Shown piece by piece: positions 46,407-55,318 of a stretch of DNA of 64,000 nt; the first letter of the stretch is position 1; every line of letters begins with the position of its first letter. Source of the stretch: FEN-1219 sp039933105 (lineage in GTDB: Bacteria > Pseudomonadota > Gammaproteobacteria > Steroidobacterales > Rariloculaceae); assembly GCA_039933105.1 (NCBI GenBank), contig JBDTOT010000018.1, forward strand, positions 1 through 64,000, read 5' to 3'. The position numbers and the translations under genes are program-made. The notes below the pieces were generated by a model, which did not search any database, was not told where the DNA came from, and saw only the letters and a list, made by a program, of their open reading frames with translations.

Positions 46407-47453
46407 ATGCGCAAGCGCACGGAGCCGCGGACGATGGCAGAGCTCGGCGCCCTGGTTGGCGTGTCGGCGGCGACCGTCTCGCGCGCCATTGCCGGCAGCC
46501 CGCTCGTGAACGCCAGGACGCGCGCGAAAATCCTCTCGCTCGCACAGGAGCGCGGCTATGTCGTGAACGCGGCCGCGCGCAGCTTGCGCCTGAAGCGCAC
46601 CGAGACGATTTCGGTCGTCATCCCGCTCGGCCACGAGTCGAGCCAGCCGCTGACGGACCCGTTCTTCGTCGAGATCCTCGGCCGACTCGCAGAAGAGATC
46701 ACGCTTCGCGGTTACGGCATGTTCCTGCAGAAGGTGCTGCCGCCGATGGCCGACTGGCTGCCGCGCTTGATCGGCGCCGGCCGTGCCGACGGGATCATCG
46801 TAATCGGCCAGAGCACCGAGCACGCGACGCTCACCGCAGCCGCGAAGACGTATCGGCCGCTCGTCGTGTGGGGAGCCGACGTGCCACGCCACGACTACTG
46901 CACCGTGGGCTCCGACAACCGCGCCGGTGCAGTCGTGGCCGTGAACCACCTCGTGGCCACGGGACGCTCGCGCATCCTGTTTCTCGGCGACCCGACGATT
47001 CCGGAAATCGGCCAACGCTACGCGGGCTACCGCAGCGCGCTGAAGGCCGCGGGCTTCACGGCCCAGCACGAGGTGCCGGCGCATCTGACGGCCGAAGCGG
47101 CGTATCGCACTGTGCGCGCTCTTGCCGCCGGCAAAGCGCGGTTCGATGCGATCTTCGCGGCATCGGACGTCATAGCGATCAGCGCGATTCGCGCGCTGAC
47201 CGACGCCGGTCGGTCCGTGCCACGCGACGTCGCCGTCGTCGGTTTCGACGGCATCGCGATGGCCGCGCACACGAACCCGCCGTTGACCACGGTGCGCCAG
47301 GATCTAGAGCGCGGCGCGAAGGCACTCGTCGATCTCGTGTTTCGCCGGATTGCGGGCGAGGACACGCCTTCGGTGGTCACGCCCACGGAGCTTCTCGTGC
47401 GCGAATCGAGCACACCCGCTCGCGGTGCGACACGCAAACGTATGCGGCGCTGA
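46407..47453 (+). CDS. LacI-family transcriptional regulator
   Basis: Regulator of 348 residues. The N-terminal DNA-binding domain is clear: TMAELGALVGVSAATVSRAIAG, then a hinge helix region AAARSLRLKR. The rest is a periplasmic-binding-protein-like sugar-sensing domain (ETISVVIPLGH, DGIIVIGQS, GSDNRAGAVVAV, FDAIFAASDVIAISAIRAL, VVGFDGI, TTVRQD). It is encoded within a sugar locus and should bind the palindromes at 42496 and 45089. The ATG is preceded by no strong ribosome-binding site. Convergent with the sugar kinase gene, with only 12 bases between. Confidence 0.9.
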   Translation: MRKRTEPRTMAELGALVGVSAATVSRAIAGSPLVNARTRAKILSLAQERGYVVNAAARSLRLKRTETISVVIPLGHESSQPLTDPFFVEILGRLAEEITLRGYGMFLQKVLPPMADWLPRLIGAGRADGIIVIGQSTEHATLTAAAKTYRPLVVWGADVPRHDYCTVGSDNRAGAVVAVNHLVATGRSRILFLGDPTIPEIGQRYAGYRSALKAAGFTAQHEVPAHLTAEAAYRTVRALAAGKARFDAIFAASDVIAISAIRALTDAGRSVPRDVAVVGFDGIAMAAHTNPPLTTVRQDLERGAKALVDLVFRRIAGEDTPSVVTPTELLVRESSTPARGATRKRMRR

Positions 47454-47465
47454 GGGCCGCCGTCG

Positions 47466-48326
47466 TCAGTCGAAGCCGAGCTCGCGCGCGTCATATGCCG
47501 GCATCCCGCCGCGCCGCGCGGCCACGTACGCGCCGAGCCGGTTCGCGCGTTCAAGTAGCGTCTGCGGCGCGCGCGCTTCGAGCCAGCCGGCCACGAGCGC
47601 AGCCAGAAAAGCGTCGCCAGCGCCGACCGTGTCGATCGTGTTTATCGCGATGCCGGCCACGTCATACCAGTGGCTGTCGGCCAGTAAGCCGGCGCCGTCT
47701 GCGCCACGCGTGATGCAGACGACGCGCACGCCGTAGCGCGCCGCCATCCGTTCGGCAAACTCGCGGCGCTCGACGGGGAAGCCGAGCGCCGCAGCCAGGG
47801 TTACGAGTTCCTCGTCGTTCAGCTTCACGATCGTCGCGAGCGGCAGGCTCGCGGCTACGGTGTCGATCGAGGTGAACGGCGGCCGCAGGTTCACGTCGTA
47901 CACGCCGACTCGCGCGCCCGCAGCCATGCGCCGGATCGTGCGCGCCGAGCGCGCGTCGCGCTGCGCGAGCGTGCCGAACACAACGACGTCTGGCGCCAGA
48001 GGCGGCGCCTCGATCGCGTCGAAGGCCGCAGGCGTCACGAAGCGGTATGCGGGTTGGCCATGCGCGGCGAGCGTGACGTATGCAGCGCCGGTCGCCAGCT
48101 CGGCGTCCGTCTGCACGCACGCAACATCGATGCCGTGCGCAGCGAGCTCGACGCGCGCAGCGCCGCCTGGCTCGTCACGACCGACGCGCGTGACCAGCGT
48201 TGCGGCGCGGCCAAGCCGCGCGAGGTGATAAGCAACGTTGGCCGGCGCGCCGCCGAGGGTGCGGCCGTCGGGCAGCACGTCCCATAGCAGCTCGCCGACG
48301 CAGACGATGGTCTTGTTCGAGGCCAT
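47466..48326 (-). CDS. PfkB-family sugar kinase, probable fructokinase
   Basis: Kinase of 286 residues of the ribokinase family. It begins IVCVGELLWDVLPDGRTLGGAPANVAYHLARLG, the fructokinase-like first PfkB signature with the substrate-binding GGAPAN, and ends with the second signature DTVGAGDAFLAALVAGWLE holding the catalytic Asp. In the locus it can phosphorylate fructose released by sucrose phosphorylase to fructose 6-phosphate. Sugar specificity among ribokinase relatives is hard to tell from sequence alone. The ATG at 48326 was preferred over one 24 bases upstream because homologues begin just before the IVCVGE strand. Confidence 0.83.
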   Translation of the reverse strand: MASNKTIVCVGELLWDVLPDGRTLGGAPANVAYHLARLGRAATLVTRVGRDEPGGAARVELAAHGIDVACVQTDAELATGAAYVTLAAHGQPAYRFVTPAAFDAIEAPPLAPDVVVFGTLAQRDARSARTIRRMAAGARVGVYDVNLRPPFTSIDTVAASLPLATIVKLNDEELVTLAAALGFPVERREFAERMAARYGVRVVCITRGADGAGLLADSHWYDVAGIAINTIDTVGAGDAFLAALVAGWLEARAPQTLLERANRLGAYVAARRGGMPAYDARELGFD

Positions 48327-48374
48327 GATGAACCACGGGTGAGCGTTCACGCCAACCGGGGTCGAACCGGGGAC

Positions 48375-49229
48375 CTACTTCGCTGCCGATTTCTTCCAAC
48401 GCGAGTAATCGGACTTCAGTAGGCTGTTTCGATCGTACGGCGACACGTGGTGGCGAACGCCATTTTCGTCCTCCAGGCATTCGTCCTCGATGATTCTCGC
48501 CCCGCGTTCGTTCACGCGGCCGAGCTGCGTGCGCAGCGTCCACGGTTTCGAGTAGACCTCGGGATCCTCGATCAGCGCCTCGTATTCGATCGTGTCCGAG
48601 CCGGTCATTCGGTAGCGCTCGACGATGTGCACCCCCGTGCCGTGAAAATTTCCGGCGCGGTCGAACCAAACCTCGTCCGTCAGAGCCGCGACGTCCGCGA
48701 CCAGCGTGTCGCCTTCCCACTGATAGCGGGTGTCGCCCATCCACCAATCCGCGGCATCGAAGTGCGGCCGCGTATTCGGGTGAAACACGCGGAAGGCGTG
48801 ATTCTCCTGGTAGACGATTGCGAAGTTTCCGGGGCTCTGCAAAATCTGGAGCGGAGTCGCGAGGTAGGTCGCGCGCGGAACGCCTGCCTGATAGCACTTG
48901 AGCGACGGATCTGCCGCGGCGCGATCGCGATTATTTTCGTCGCGGCGCGCACGCGCCTCGGGTTTGTACGGAATCTTGCCGTCAGGTGGATCGACGACGA
49001 TGCTCTTCGAAGCGGCGATGCCTTTCCCGCCGGCGTGTCCCTCTACGTCGACGTAAGCCGTGCCCCGCGCGCGCCAAATCCCGCGAAAATCCGGCGTCTT
49101 ACCGTCCGAGAGACGCGCGGGTGAAAACGTTCGCCCCGCGTCGGCCTGCGCCACCGCGGAAAGCTCGATGCCCAACATCGGAGCGACGAGCAGCCCGCAG
49201 AGGGCGAGTTCCTGCATGCGACTCATCAT
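48375..49229 (-). CDS. Exported WDG-domain protein
   Basis: Product of 284 residues with a signal peptide (to about residue 28). Blocks shared with the products of 40250 and 49226: SDGKTPDFRGIWRARG, KCYQAGVPRATY at about 111-122, then DTRYQWEGDTLVADVAALTDEVWFD near 166-190, GTGVHIVERYRMTGSDTIEYEALIEDPEVYSKPW and a late DECLEDEN. The WDG element reads WEGDTLV. No function known. Its first ATG overlaps the stop of the upstream sister gene (ATGATGA region), so the two are translated together and belong to one operon with the DUF6152-type gene at 50067. Confidence 0.75.
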   Translation of the reverse strand: MMSRMQELALCGLLVAPMLGIELSAVAQADAGRTFSPARLSDGKTPDFRGIWRARGTAYVDVEGHAGGKGIAASKSIVVDPPDGKIPYKPEARARRDENNRDRAAADPSLKCYQAGVPRATYLATPLQILQSPGNFAIVYQENHAFRVFHPNTRPHFDAADWWMGDTRYQWEGDTLVADVAALTDEVWFDRAGNFHGTGVHIVERYRMTGSDTIEYEALIEDPEVYSKPWTLRTQLGRVNERGARIIEDECLEDENGVRHHVSPYDRNSLLKSDYSRWKKSAAK

Positions 49230-50056
49230 CTGGCTCTCCGCTTCTTGCCGCCGTCTTCTTCCGTGTAGTGCTCCAGGCTGCGTTCGCCCTCGAGACAGCT
49301 GTACTCGAGGATCTGCTGCTCGGGCGGCACACGCTTCAGCGTGAAGCGCATCTCCACCGGCTTGACGAACACGGTCGGGTCGGTGACCGTCGCCTCGTAA
49401 CGGATCGTGTCGCGGTCAAGCAGCGTGAAGCGCTCGACCACGTGCTCGTTCTCGTCGACGAAGTTCCCTTGCATGTCGAGCCACGTTCGGCCGTTGAAGT
49501 TCGCGACGTCGACGACGAGCGTGTCCCCTTCCCAGCGGCCGCGGGAGTCTCCATCCCAGGCCCAATAATTCCGCGGATGGGGGCTGTTGTCGGTGGGGAT
49601 GATGCGCACGTCGTGCATCGCTTCGTGGAGCAGCGCAACGCTCTTCTCGTCCTGAATGATCTGCACAGGGTAGAGCCCGGCAGGCTGATCGAGCGCGCGC
49701 GGCACGCCAGGCAGGTGGCAGCGCGCTTCGGGGTCCTCGTATCCGCGCCGCTGGCGGTCGAGCCGCTCCGCCTCGGCCTCGGGCGTGTATTCGTAGCGCG
49801 GCGGCGCCGGCCCGCGCGCACCTCCCGCCGCGAAGTTCGTGCCCTCGAGCGAGCCGATGAACAGTCCCTGGAAACCGCCGCCGCTCTTGAGCCAAAGACC
49901 CTGCAGATCCGGATGTCCGTCCGACAGCCGAAGAAGGCCCGTGGCCGGCGGGGATGCGGCCGACGCCGCTTGGGCCAAAACCGTACGCGCAGGACTCACG
50001 CTGAGGGCAACGCAAACGCCGATGGCAGAGAGCAGACTTCGCGATCGAGCCAGCAT
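49226..50056 (-). CDS. Exported WDG-domain protein
   Basis: Product of 276 residues with a signal peptide (to about VLAQ, residue 29). Blocks: LSDGHPDLQGLWLKSGG, ARCHLPGVPRALDQ at 111-124, GRWEGDTLVVDVANFNGRTW at 173-192, NEHVVERFTLLDRDTIRYEATVTDPTVF and the C-terminal LEYSCLEGE. The chosen ATG at 50056 gives a good signal peptide; a longer open frame upstream overlaps the previous gene and looks non-coding. Ten bases separate it from the DUF6152-type gene upstream, and it overlaps its sister gene downstream by 4 bases. Function unknown; two conserved Cys as in the other members. Confidence 0.77.
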   Translation of the reverse strand: MLARSRSLLSAIGVCVALSVSPARTVLAQAASAASPPATGLLRLSDGHPDLQGLWLKSGGGFQGLFIGSLEGTNFAAGGARGPAPPRYEYTPEAEAERLDRQRRGYEDPEARCHLPGVPRALDQPAGLYPVQIIQDEKSVALLHEAMHDVRIIPTDNSPHPRNYWAWDGDSRGRWEGDTLVVDVANFNGRTWLDMQGNFVDENEHVVERFTLLDRDTIRYEATVTDPTVFVKPVEMRFTLKRVPPEQQILEYSCLEGERSLEHYTEEDGGKKRRAR

Positions 50057-50066
50057 CGCCGTCACG

Positions 50067-50492
50067 TCACTGCGCCGCGGGCGGCGCGCTAGGCGCTTCC
50101 GACGTAGAGCCCGCCGCGGAGCCCGCGAACACCTTCCGGCCGTCCGCGAGCGTGATGCGTGCGGCATTGGCGGTGTGCGACCCGTCCTTCGCGCGATAGG
50201 CTTCGATGGTGATCTGATCTCCGGGCTTCAGCGAATTCTTGGTCCAGCCGAGGCGCATGAGACCGTTCGGATTTGACGTCTCGACCTTCCATTCCGTCGG
50301 TTTTCCGCCGGACTCGGGCACTTCCATCGTGATCCAACCGTGGGGATTGATCATCTCCCATCGCACGACGGTGCCGGCAAGAGTTATTGGCTTCTCCGCG
50401 TCGAACTCCGCCGCGAACGAGTGATGCGCCGAGGCGGTCCCCGCGCTGAGCGCTAGCACGGCAACTAAAAAGACACGGAAACGAAGCTTCAC
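50067..50492 (-). CDS. Exported DUF6152-type protein
   Basis: Product of 141 residues with a signal peptide leaving HHSFAAEFDAEKP as the mature start. The body (ITLAGTVVRWEMINPHGWIT, EWKVETSNPNGLMRLGW, NSLKPGDQITIEAYRAKDGS) is close to the product of 39820 over its whole length, more so than to the fused copy at 21100. It is the first gene of a three-gene operon with two WDG-domain proteins. Start: GTG at 50492 with AGGTG about 6 bases before it fits best; an in-frame ATG at 50546 would place 18 unrelated residues before the signal peptide. Confidence 0.77.
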   Translation of the reverse strand: MKLRFRVFLVAVLALSAGTASAHHSFAAEFDAEKPITLAGTVVRWEMINPHGWITMEVPESGGKPTEWKVETSNPNGLMRLGWTKNSLKPGDQITIEAYRAKDGSHTANAARITLADGRKVFAGSAAGSTSEAPSAPPAAQ

Positions 50493-50788
50493 AGATGGCA
50501 CCTCGGAAATGCGCAGCGCAGACACGGATGGTGGGGCTTTGGGCACGGCTTCACAACGCGGATCGCGGCGCTGTCACGCCAACGCTACCTCGGAGCTCGC
50601 CCCGCCCTGAAATCGCTTCTCCTAATACTTGGAATCGCGCTTGCCTATGACGTCAACGGCCGTTGGAGCCGCTGGACTCCTGTCCGGGTCGCGACTCTCC
50701 CGCCGTACCTCGGTCAGCCGACCGGCGGTACACTCGGCGGTGTTTGCGTCACCATGTCGGGAGGGGCGGATATGACGAGGACGATCGA
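50493..50788. other. Divergent intergenic region, nothing firm seen
   Basis: This 296-base gap lies between the minus-strand DUF6152-type operon and the plus-strand molybdenum hydroxylase genes. It should contain both promoters. I see no clear -35/-10 pair, palindrome or small ORF with coding character; the longer open frame upstream of the iron-sulphur gene reads as leader. Confidence 0.4.
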
Positions 50789-51265
50789 ATGAAATTGAAC
50801 TTGCACGTCAACGGGCAGCGCCGGAGCGTGGACGTCGATCCACGTACGCCCCTGGTCTGGGTGTTGCGCGATGAGCTCGATCTCAAGGGAACCAAGTTCG
50901 GCTGCGGCATGAGCCTCTGCGGTGCCTGCACGGTGCACGTGGACGGCGCGCCGGTCCGCGCCTGCGTGACGCAGGTGTCCACCGTCGCCGACAAGGCCAT
51001 CACGACGATCGAGGGCGTTGGAGCGACGCCGGTCGGCAGCAAGGTTCAGGCGGCGTGGCTGGCGGTCGACGTCGTGCAGTGCGGCTACTGCCAGGCCGGG
51101 CAGATCATGTCCGCGACCGCGCTGCTGGCGCGCAACGCGAAGCCATCGGACGCCGACATCGATGCGGCGATGACCGGCAACCTCTGCCGTTGCGGCACGT
51201 ACACGCGCATCCGCGCCGCCATCAAGCAGGTGGCCGACCTCTCCACAGACAAGAGCGAGGGCTGA
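50789..51265 (+). CDS. [2Fe-2S] subunit of a molybdenum hydroxylase (isoquinoline 1-oxidoreductase alpha-like)
   Basis: Small electron-transfer subunit of 158 residues. The plant-type ferredoxin cluster ligands are C39, C44, C47 and C59 (in GTKFGCGMSLCGACTVH and later), and the second, all-helical cluster domain has C98, C101, C133 and C135 (QCGYCQAGQ and NLCRCGTY), exactly as in the xanthine oxidase family. It accepts electrons from the molybdenum cofactor in the large subunit encoded 4 bases downstream. No FAD subunit gene is adjacent, as in the Ior type, which passes electrons to a cytochrome. ATG start at 50789. Confidence 0.92.
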   Translation: MKLNLHVNGQRRSVDVDPRTPLVWVLRDELDLKGTKFGCGMSLCGACTVHVDGAPVRACVTQVSTVADKAITTIEGVGATPVGSKVQAAWLAVDVVQCGYCQAGQIMSATALLARNAKPSDADIDAAMTGNLCRCGTYTRIRAAIKQVADLSTDKSEG

Positions 51266-51269
51266 CGCC

Positions 51270-53519
51270 ATGGCGATGCACGTCCTTCCAGAAACGGCGC
51301 CGGGCACCGGCGTTTCCCGCCGCGCGTTCCTCAAAGTGAGCGCGCTCGTCGGCGGCGGTCTGCTGCTCGACTTCCACCTGCCGAACGTTCGTGCGGCCGT
51401 CGCGGGCGGCGCGGGCGAGGCATTGAATGCCTTCATCACCGTGATGCCGGATGGCGCCATCGGCATCCGGGCGAAGAACCCGGAGATCGGCCAGGGCGTG
51501 AAGACGATGCTGCCGATGCTGATCGCGGACGAGTTCGACGTGGACTGGAAGAACGTGCGCATCGAGCAGGCGCTCGCCGACGGCGTGAAGTACGGCCCAC
51601 AGTTCGCGGGCGGCAGCACTGCGACACCGATCAACTGGGACCCGCTGCGCCGGGTCGGCGCCGCGGCGCGGCAGATGATGCTGCAGGCGGCGGCCGCGTC
51701 CATGAGCGTGCCCGTGAGCGAGCTCAAGACCCAGTCGGGTTCCGTGCTGCACGTGCCGACCGGCCGCAAGCTCACGTACGGCGAGCTCGCCGCGGCGGCG
51801 GCGAAGCTGCCCGCACCGGATCTGAAGACGGTGAAGCTCAAGGATCCGAAGGACTTCACGATCATCGGCAAGCCGATGCCGGGCGTGGACAGCCCGCTCG
51901 TCGTCACCGGCAAGCCGCTGTTCGGCATCGACGTCACGGTGCCGGGCATGAAATACGCAATTTACGCGAAGTGCCCGGTGTTCGGCGGCAAGTTGGTCAA
52001 GGCGAACGTCGACGCGCTGAAGTCGCTGCCGGGCGTGCGCCACGCGTTCGTGCTACGCGGCAACGCGAGCGCGGCGGGCTCCACGGGGCCGCTCGACCGC
52101 CTCGTCGACGGTGTGGCGATCGTCGCCGACAGCTGGTGGCTCGCCGAGCAGGCGCGCGAGAAGCTCGAGGTGGAGTGGGACGAGGGCAGCGCCGCGCACG
52201 ACAGCGACGCTCGCTTCGCCGACGAAGCCGCGAAGCTCAAGGGTCAGACGCCCGCCGCGTACATCGTTAAGAACGGCAACGTCGACGCCGCCCTCGCGCG
52301 TGCGGCGCGCGTGGTCGAGGCCGACTACGCGTATCCGTTCCTCGCGCACGCCACGCTCGAGCCGCAGAACTGCACGGCGTCGTATGCGGACGGCAAGCTC
52401 ACGCTCTGGGCGCCCACGCAAAATCCCGAGAGCAACCGCAAATTGGTGGCGGCCACGCTCGGCATCGCGCCGCAGGACATCACGGTGCACATGACACGCT
52501 GCGGCGGCGGTTTCGGCCGGCGCGGCGCAAGCGATTACGCAGTGGAAGCGGCCGCCATCTCGAAGCAGGTCGGCGTGCCTGTGAAGCTGCTGTGGAATCG
52601 CGCCGACGACATACGCCACGACTTCTATCGCCCGGCCGGCTTCCATCACTTCAAGGCCGCGCTCGACGAGCACGGCAAGCTCACCGCGTTCCGCGACCAC
52701 TTCGTCACGCTCGGCAGCGTCGAGCAGCCCGGCTCGTCGGCGTTCGCGGGGCCGGACGAGTTCCCGGCGCGCTTCGTCCCCGACATGGAGTTCGCCGCGT
52801 CGTTCATCGCGTCCGGCGTGCCTACGGGCCCGCTGCGCGCCCCCGAGAGCAACGGGCTCGCGTTCGCGTTCCAGAGCTTCATCGACGAGCTCGCGCATGC
52901 CGCGGGCCGCGACCCCCTGCAGTTCCGTCTCGATCTGCTCGGCGAGCCGCGCATTCTCGATTCGACGGACGATCGTTACGGCCATCAACCGGACTTCGAT
53001 ACCAGCCGCATGCGCGGCGTGCTCGAACTCGTGCGGGAGAAGTCAGGCTGGAATTCGCGGCAGAAGTTGCCGGCCGGAACCGGCATGGGCACGGCGTTCT
53101 ACTACAGCCACATGGGCTACTTCGCCGAGGTAGTTCAGGCGACGGTGAGCGGCAACGGTGCACTCAAGGTCGACAAGGTGTGGGTTGCCGCGGACGTCGG
53201 CAGCCAGATCATCAATCCGCTGGGCGCCGAGAACCAGGTGCAGGGTGCGGTGCTCGACGGCATCGGCCAGTCGCTGCTACGCCTCAACATCGACAACGGC
53301 CGCGCAGTGCAGTCGAACTTCCACGACTACACACTGCTGCGCATCAACCAGGCGCCACCCGTCGAGGTGCACTTCCGCACAACGCCGAATCCGCCGACGG
53401 GGCTCGGCGAGCCCGCGTTGCCGCCGGTGATTCCGGCGTTGTGCAACGCGATATATGCCGCGTGCGGCAAGCGTGTGCGGCGCCTGCCGATCGAGCCCGC
53501 GACGCTTGCCAGGGCGTAG
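51270..53519 (+). CDS. Molybdopterin-binding large subunit (isoquinoline 1-oxidoreductase beta-like)
   Basis: Catalytic subunit of 749 residues with a twin-arginine signal (SRRAFLKVSALVGGG), so the folded enzyme is exported to the periplasm, typical of the IorB group. Molybdenum-cofactor landmarks: AFITVMPDGAIGIRAKNPEIGQG, then HATLEPQNCTA, MTRCGGGFGRRGASDYAVEA and the C-terminal PPTGLGEPALPPVIPAL holding the catalytic Glu. It hydroxylates a substrate with water, perhaps an N-heterocycle or an aldehyde; the substrate is not predictable. Forms a two-gene operon with the iron-sulphur gene. A cytochrome subunit, usual for this type, is not encoded next to it. Confidence 0.9.
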   Translation: MAMHVLPETAPGTGVSRRAFLKVSALVGGGLLLDFHLPNVRAAVAGGAGEALNAFITVMPDGAIGIRAKNPEIGQGVKTMLPMLIADEFDVDWKNVRIEQALADGVKYGPQFAGGSTATPINWDPLRRVGAAARQMMLQAAAASMSVPVSELKTQSGSVLHVPTGRKLTYGELAAAAAKLPAPDLKTVKLKDPKDFTIIGKPMPGVDSPLVVTGKPLFGIDVTVPGMKYAIYAKCPVFGGKLVKANVDALKSLPGVRHAFVLRGNASAAGSTGPLDRLVDGVAIVADSWWLAEQAREKLEVEWDEGSAAHDSDARFADEAAKLKGQTPAAYIVKNGNVDAALARAARVVEADYAYPFLAHATLEPQNCTASYADGKLTLWAPTQNPESNRKLVAATLGIAPQDITVHMTRCGGGFGRRGASDYAVEAAAISKQVGVPVKLLWNRADDIRHDFYRPAGFHHFKAALDEHGKLTAFRDHFVTLGSVEQPGSSAFAGPDEFPARFVPDMEFAASFIASGVPTGPLRAPESNGLAFAFQSFIDELAHAAGRDPLQFRLDLLGEPRILDSTDDRYGHQPDFDTSRMRGVLELVREKSGWNSRQKLPAGTGMGTAFYYSHMGYFAEVVQATVSGNGALKVDKVWVAADVGSQIINPLGAENQVQGAVLDGIGQSLLRLNIDNGRAVQSNFHDYTLLRINQAPPVEVHFRTTPNPPTGLGEPALPPVIPALCNAIYAACGKRVRRLPIEPATLARA

Positions 53520-53578
53520 GAACGCGCCAGCCTCCGGCTGTGATCAACCGCTCATGTGTCCCGGCCGCAAGCGTGTGC

Positions 53579-54469
53579 TCAGGGTGCGAGCCCGAGCAGC
53601 CGCGCCGGGTTCTTACGCGCCATGACGTCGATATCGGCCGCGGAAACGCCGTGCGACGTGAGGCCCTTGTAGATCGCGAGCAGACCGTCGGTGTGCAGCG
53701 GATTCGGCGGCTGGCCGAGATCACTCGAGATCACAAACGAGGCGGCTCCGATCGCTTTGATCGCCTCCGCTTCCTTCGTCAACTGCTCGTCCGTGAGCGG
53801 CGACCACACGAGCTCGAGCAACGCGCCCTGCTTCGCCGCCTCGCGCAGCTGCTCGAAATTCATCGACCCGCCGGGGCTCGCCATCGCGTGCGTCACGACG
53901 ACATTCTTCACTCCGCGCCGTTTCGCTTCGGGAATGATCAGCAGCGATTCCTGCGGCGACGAGTGGCCCATCTCGAGCACGAGGTCGTGCTTCGCCGCGA
54001 TATCGATGACGGCGAGCACCTCGGGCAGGATCTTGCCGTCGCGCACGACGGGCGCGAACGGACGCTTGTCGCCGTTGAGCTTGACCTGCGCCTCCGAGTC
54101 GAAGGTGGGCAGCCACACGACCTTGCCGTAGCCGCCTTCGACCTTCGTCATCCACTCGACTGCCGCCGGGTTCACGCCGCCGACCGTGAGATCGAGGGAG
54201 ATGCCGCCGAACACCTCGATGCCGGGGACGACTTTGCGAACCAGAAACGCCACCGACGCGGTGGGCTCGTAGTGATTCTTGATGACGATCGCCCGCATCT
54301 TGGCGGCCTTCGCTGCGCGCGCGAGCTCGATCGCATCGAGCTTGCGCGGCGTGCCGTCGGGCGCCGCGTGCGCATGCATGTCGATGGCCCCCTCGAGCGT
54401 TTGCGCGTGGCCACTCGCGAACGAACCCAGAGCACAGAACCCGATCACCGCGAACACGAATGAGCGCAT
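53579..54469 (-). CDS. Exported DUF6282-like metal-dependent hydrolase
   Basis: Product of 296 residues with a signal peptide (to GHAQ, residue 23). After it comes IDMHAHAAPDGTPRKLDAIELARAAKAAKMRAIVIKNHYEPTASVAF in pieces, where the HxH and the later H of KNHY look like metal ligands of the amidohydrolase/PHP-type barrel. Further conserved pieces are FGGISLDLTVGG, VVWLPTFDSEA, LVLEMGHSSPQE and VVTHAMASPGG and SSDLGQPPNP. This fits the DUF6282 family, whose function is not established. A signal peptide is unusual. Its start is only two bases from the start of the divergent gene. A GGGGGA run is the likely ribosome-binding site. Confidence 0.75.
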   Translation of the reverse strand: MRSFVFAVIGFCALGSFASGHAQTLEGAIDMHAHAAPDGTPRKLDAIELARAAKAAKMRAIVIKNHYEPTASVAFLVRKVVPGIEVFGGISLDLTVGGVNPAAVEWMTKVEGGYGKVVWLPTFDSEAQVKLNGDKRPFAPVVRDGKILPEVLAVIDIAAKHDLVLEMGHSSPQESLLIIPEAKRRGVKNVVVTHAMASPGGSMNFEQLREAAKQGALLELVWSPLTDEQLTKEAEAIKAIGAASFVISSDLGQPPNPLHTDGLLAIYKGLTSHGVSAADIDVMARKNPARLLGLAP

Positions 54470-54471
54470 GC

Positions 54472-55287
54472 ATGTCCCCCAACACTAAGCGTCGATCCGA
54501 GTATAGCCCTTCCACTACAGTTTCCCGGCGCCGTGTCATCGGCGGCGCCGGAGCTTTCGCTGCGATTGCAGCGCTGCCCTACGTGGTTGCGGATGCCGCG
54601 CAAGAAGTCAGCGTCGGCATGCGCGCTTACACCGCGATCTTCCCTGGCGGCGATGGAATCGAGTTCGATCACGAGTATTACCGCGACCAGCACCTTGCGG
54701 CCATGCAGCGCCTGTACGGCGCCGCGCTAGCACGAGTGGAAATGCGCAAACCCGTCGTCGCCGCAGGCGATCCGACTTCACGCTACGCAGCCATCGTTAA
54801 TTTTTGGATTCCCGATCCCGAGTTGTTCGCCAAAGCGAGTGCCGCACATGGCCAGACCCTGGTGCAGGACAAGGCCCGATTCACCAACAGCGAGCAGAAG
54901 GTGCAGAGCGAAGAGGTCTTCGGCGAAGTCGGCAAGCCGGCCAGCGCGATTCGCGCCGGCGACCGCTGCCTGACCGTGCTGTATCCGCTCGACCCCGCCG
55001 CGCGGTTCGACTACGAGTACTACCGGGATCATCACATGGCTTCGCTGATCGAGCTCTTCGGTGCCGAAGCGATCAGCCGCATGGAGATACGCAAGGCGCT
55101 GACATCTGCGGATGGCAGAAATCCCCCGCTATACGCCTGCACCGCCAACATCTATGTCGGCGATTCTCAGCTTTTCGCCGCCGCCGCGAGCCGGAATCAT
55201 CAGCGCATCGTCGATGACATTCCCCGTTTCAGCTCGGTCGGCCCGATCTCCGTCATGACCGAGGTGCTCGGCGCGTTCGACGCCTGA
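54472..55287 (+). CDS. Tat-exported protein with two EthD-like domains
   Basis: Protein of 271 residues. A twin-arginine signal is present (SRRRVIGGAGAFAAIAALP). Two similar domains follow: MRAYTAIFPGGDGIEFDHEYYRDQHLAAMQRLY and LTVLYPLDPAARFDYEYYRDHHMASLIELF, each with a strand, the EYYRDxH helix motif of EthD/dimeric alpha-beta barrel proteins, and a later RxEMRK or RMEIRK strand. EthD-type proteins include ring-acting accessory enzymes and monooxygenases; two domains in one chain should fold like an EthD dimer. Export is unusual. Two possible starts, 54460 and 54472; the second avoids overlap with the divergent gene. Convergent with the next gene across a hairpin. Confidence 0.78.
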   Translation: MSPNTKRRSEYSPSTTVSRRRVIGGAGAFAAIAALPYVVADAAQEVSVGMRAYTAIFPGGDGIEFDHEYYRDQHLAAMQRLYGAALARVEMRKPVVAAGDPTSRYAAIVNFWIPDPELFAKASAAHGQTLVQDKARFTNSEQKVQSEEVFGEVGKPASAIRAGDRCLTVLYPLDPAARFDYEYYRDHHMASLIELFGAEAISRMEIRKALTSADGRNPPLYACTANIYVGDSQLFAAAASRNHQRIVDDIPRFSSVGPISVMTEVLGAFDA

Positions 55288-55296
55288 GCGAGAGGG

Positions 55297-55318
55297 CCTT
55301 CCCGTCAGCGCGGGAAGG
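55297..55318. terminator. Bidirectional hairpin between convergent genes
   Basis: CCTTCCCG (55297-55304), loop TCAGCG, CGGGAAGG (55311-55318): a perfect 8-bp stem that spans the last codons of the minus-strand gene and follows the plus-strand gene by 9 bases. No long T run on either side, so efficiency is uncertain. Confidence 0.5.

Noticed and set aside
48354..48380. T-arm-like segment on the minus strand (GGTTCGACCCC) and a direct repeat AACCGGGG with three bases between
   Set aside because: Four-base T stem only, no cloverleaf upstream (the sequence is the end of a coding gene), and no integrase or element nearby, so neither a tRNA nor an attachment site is supported.
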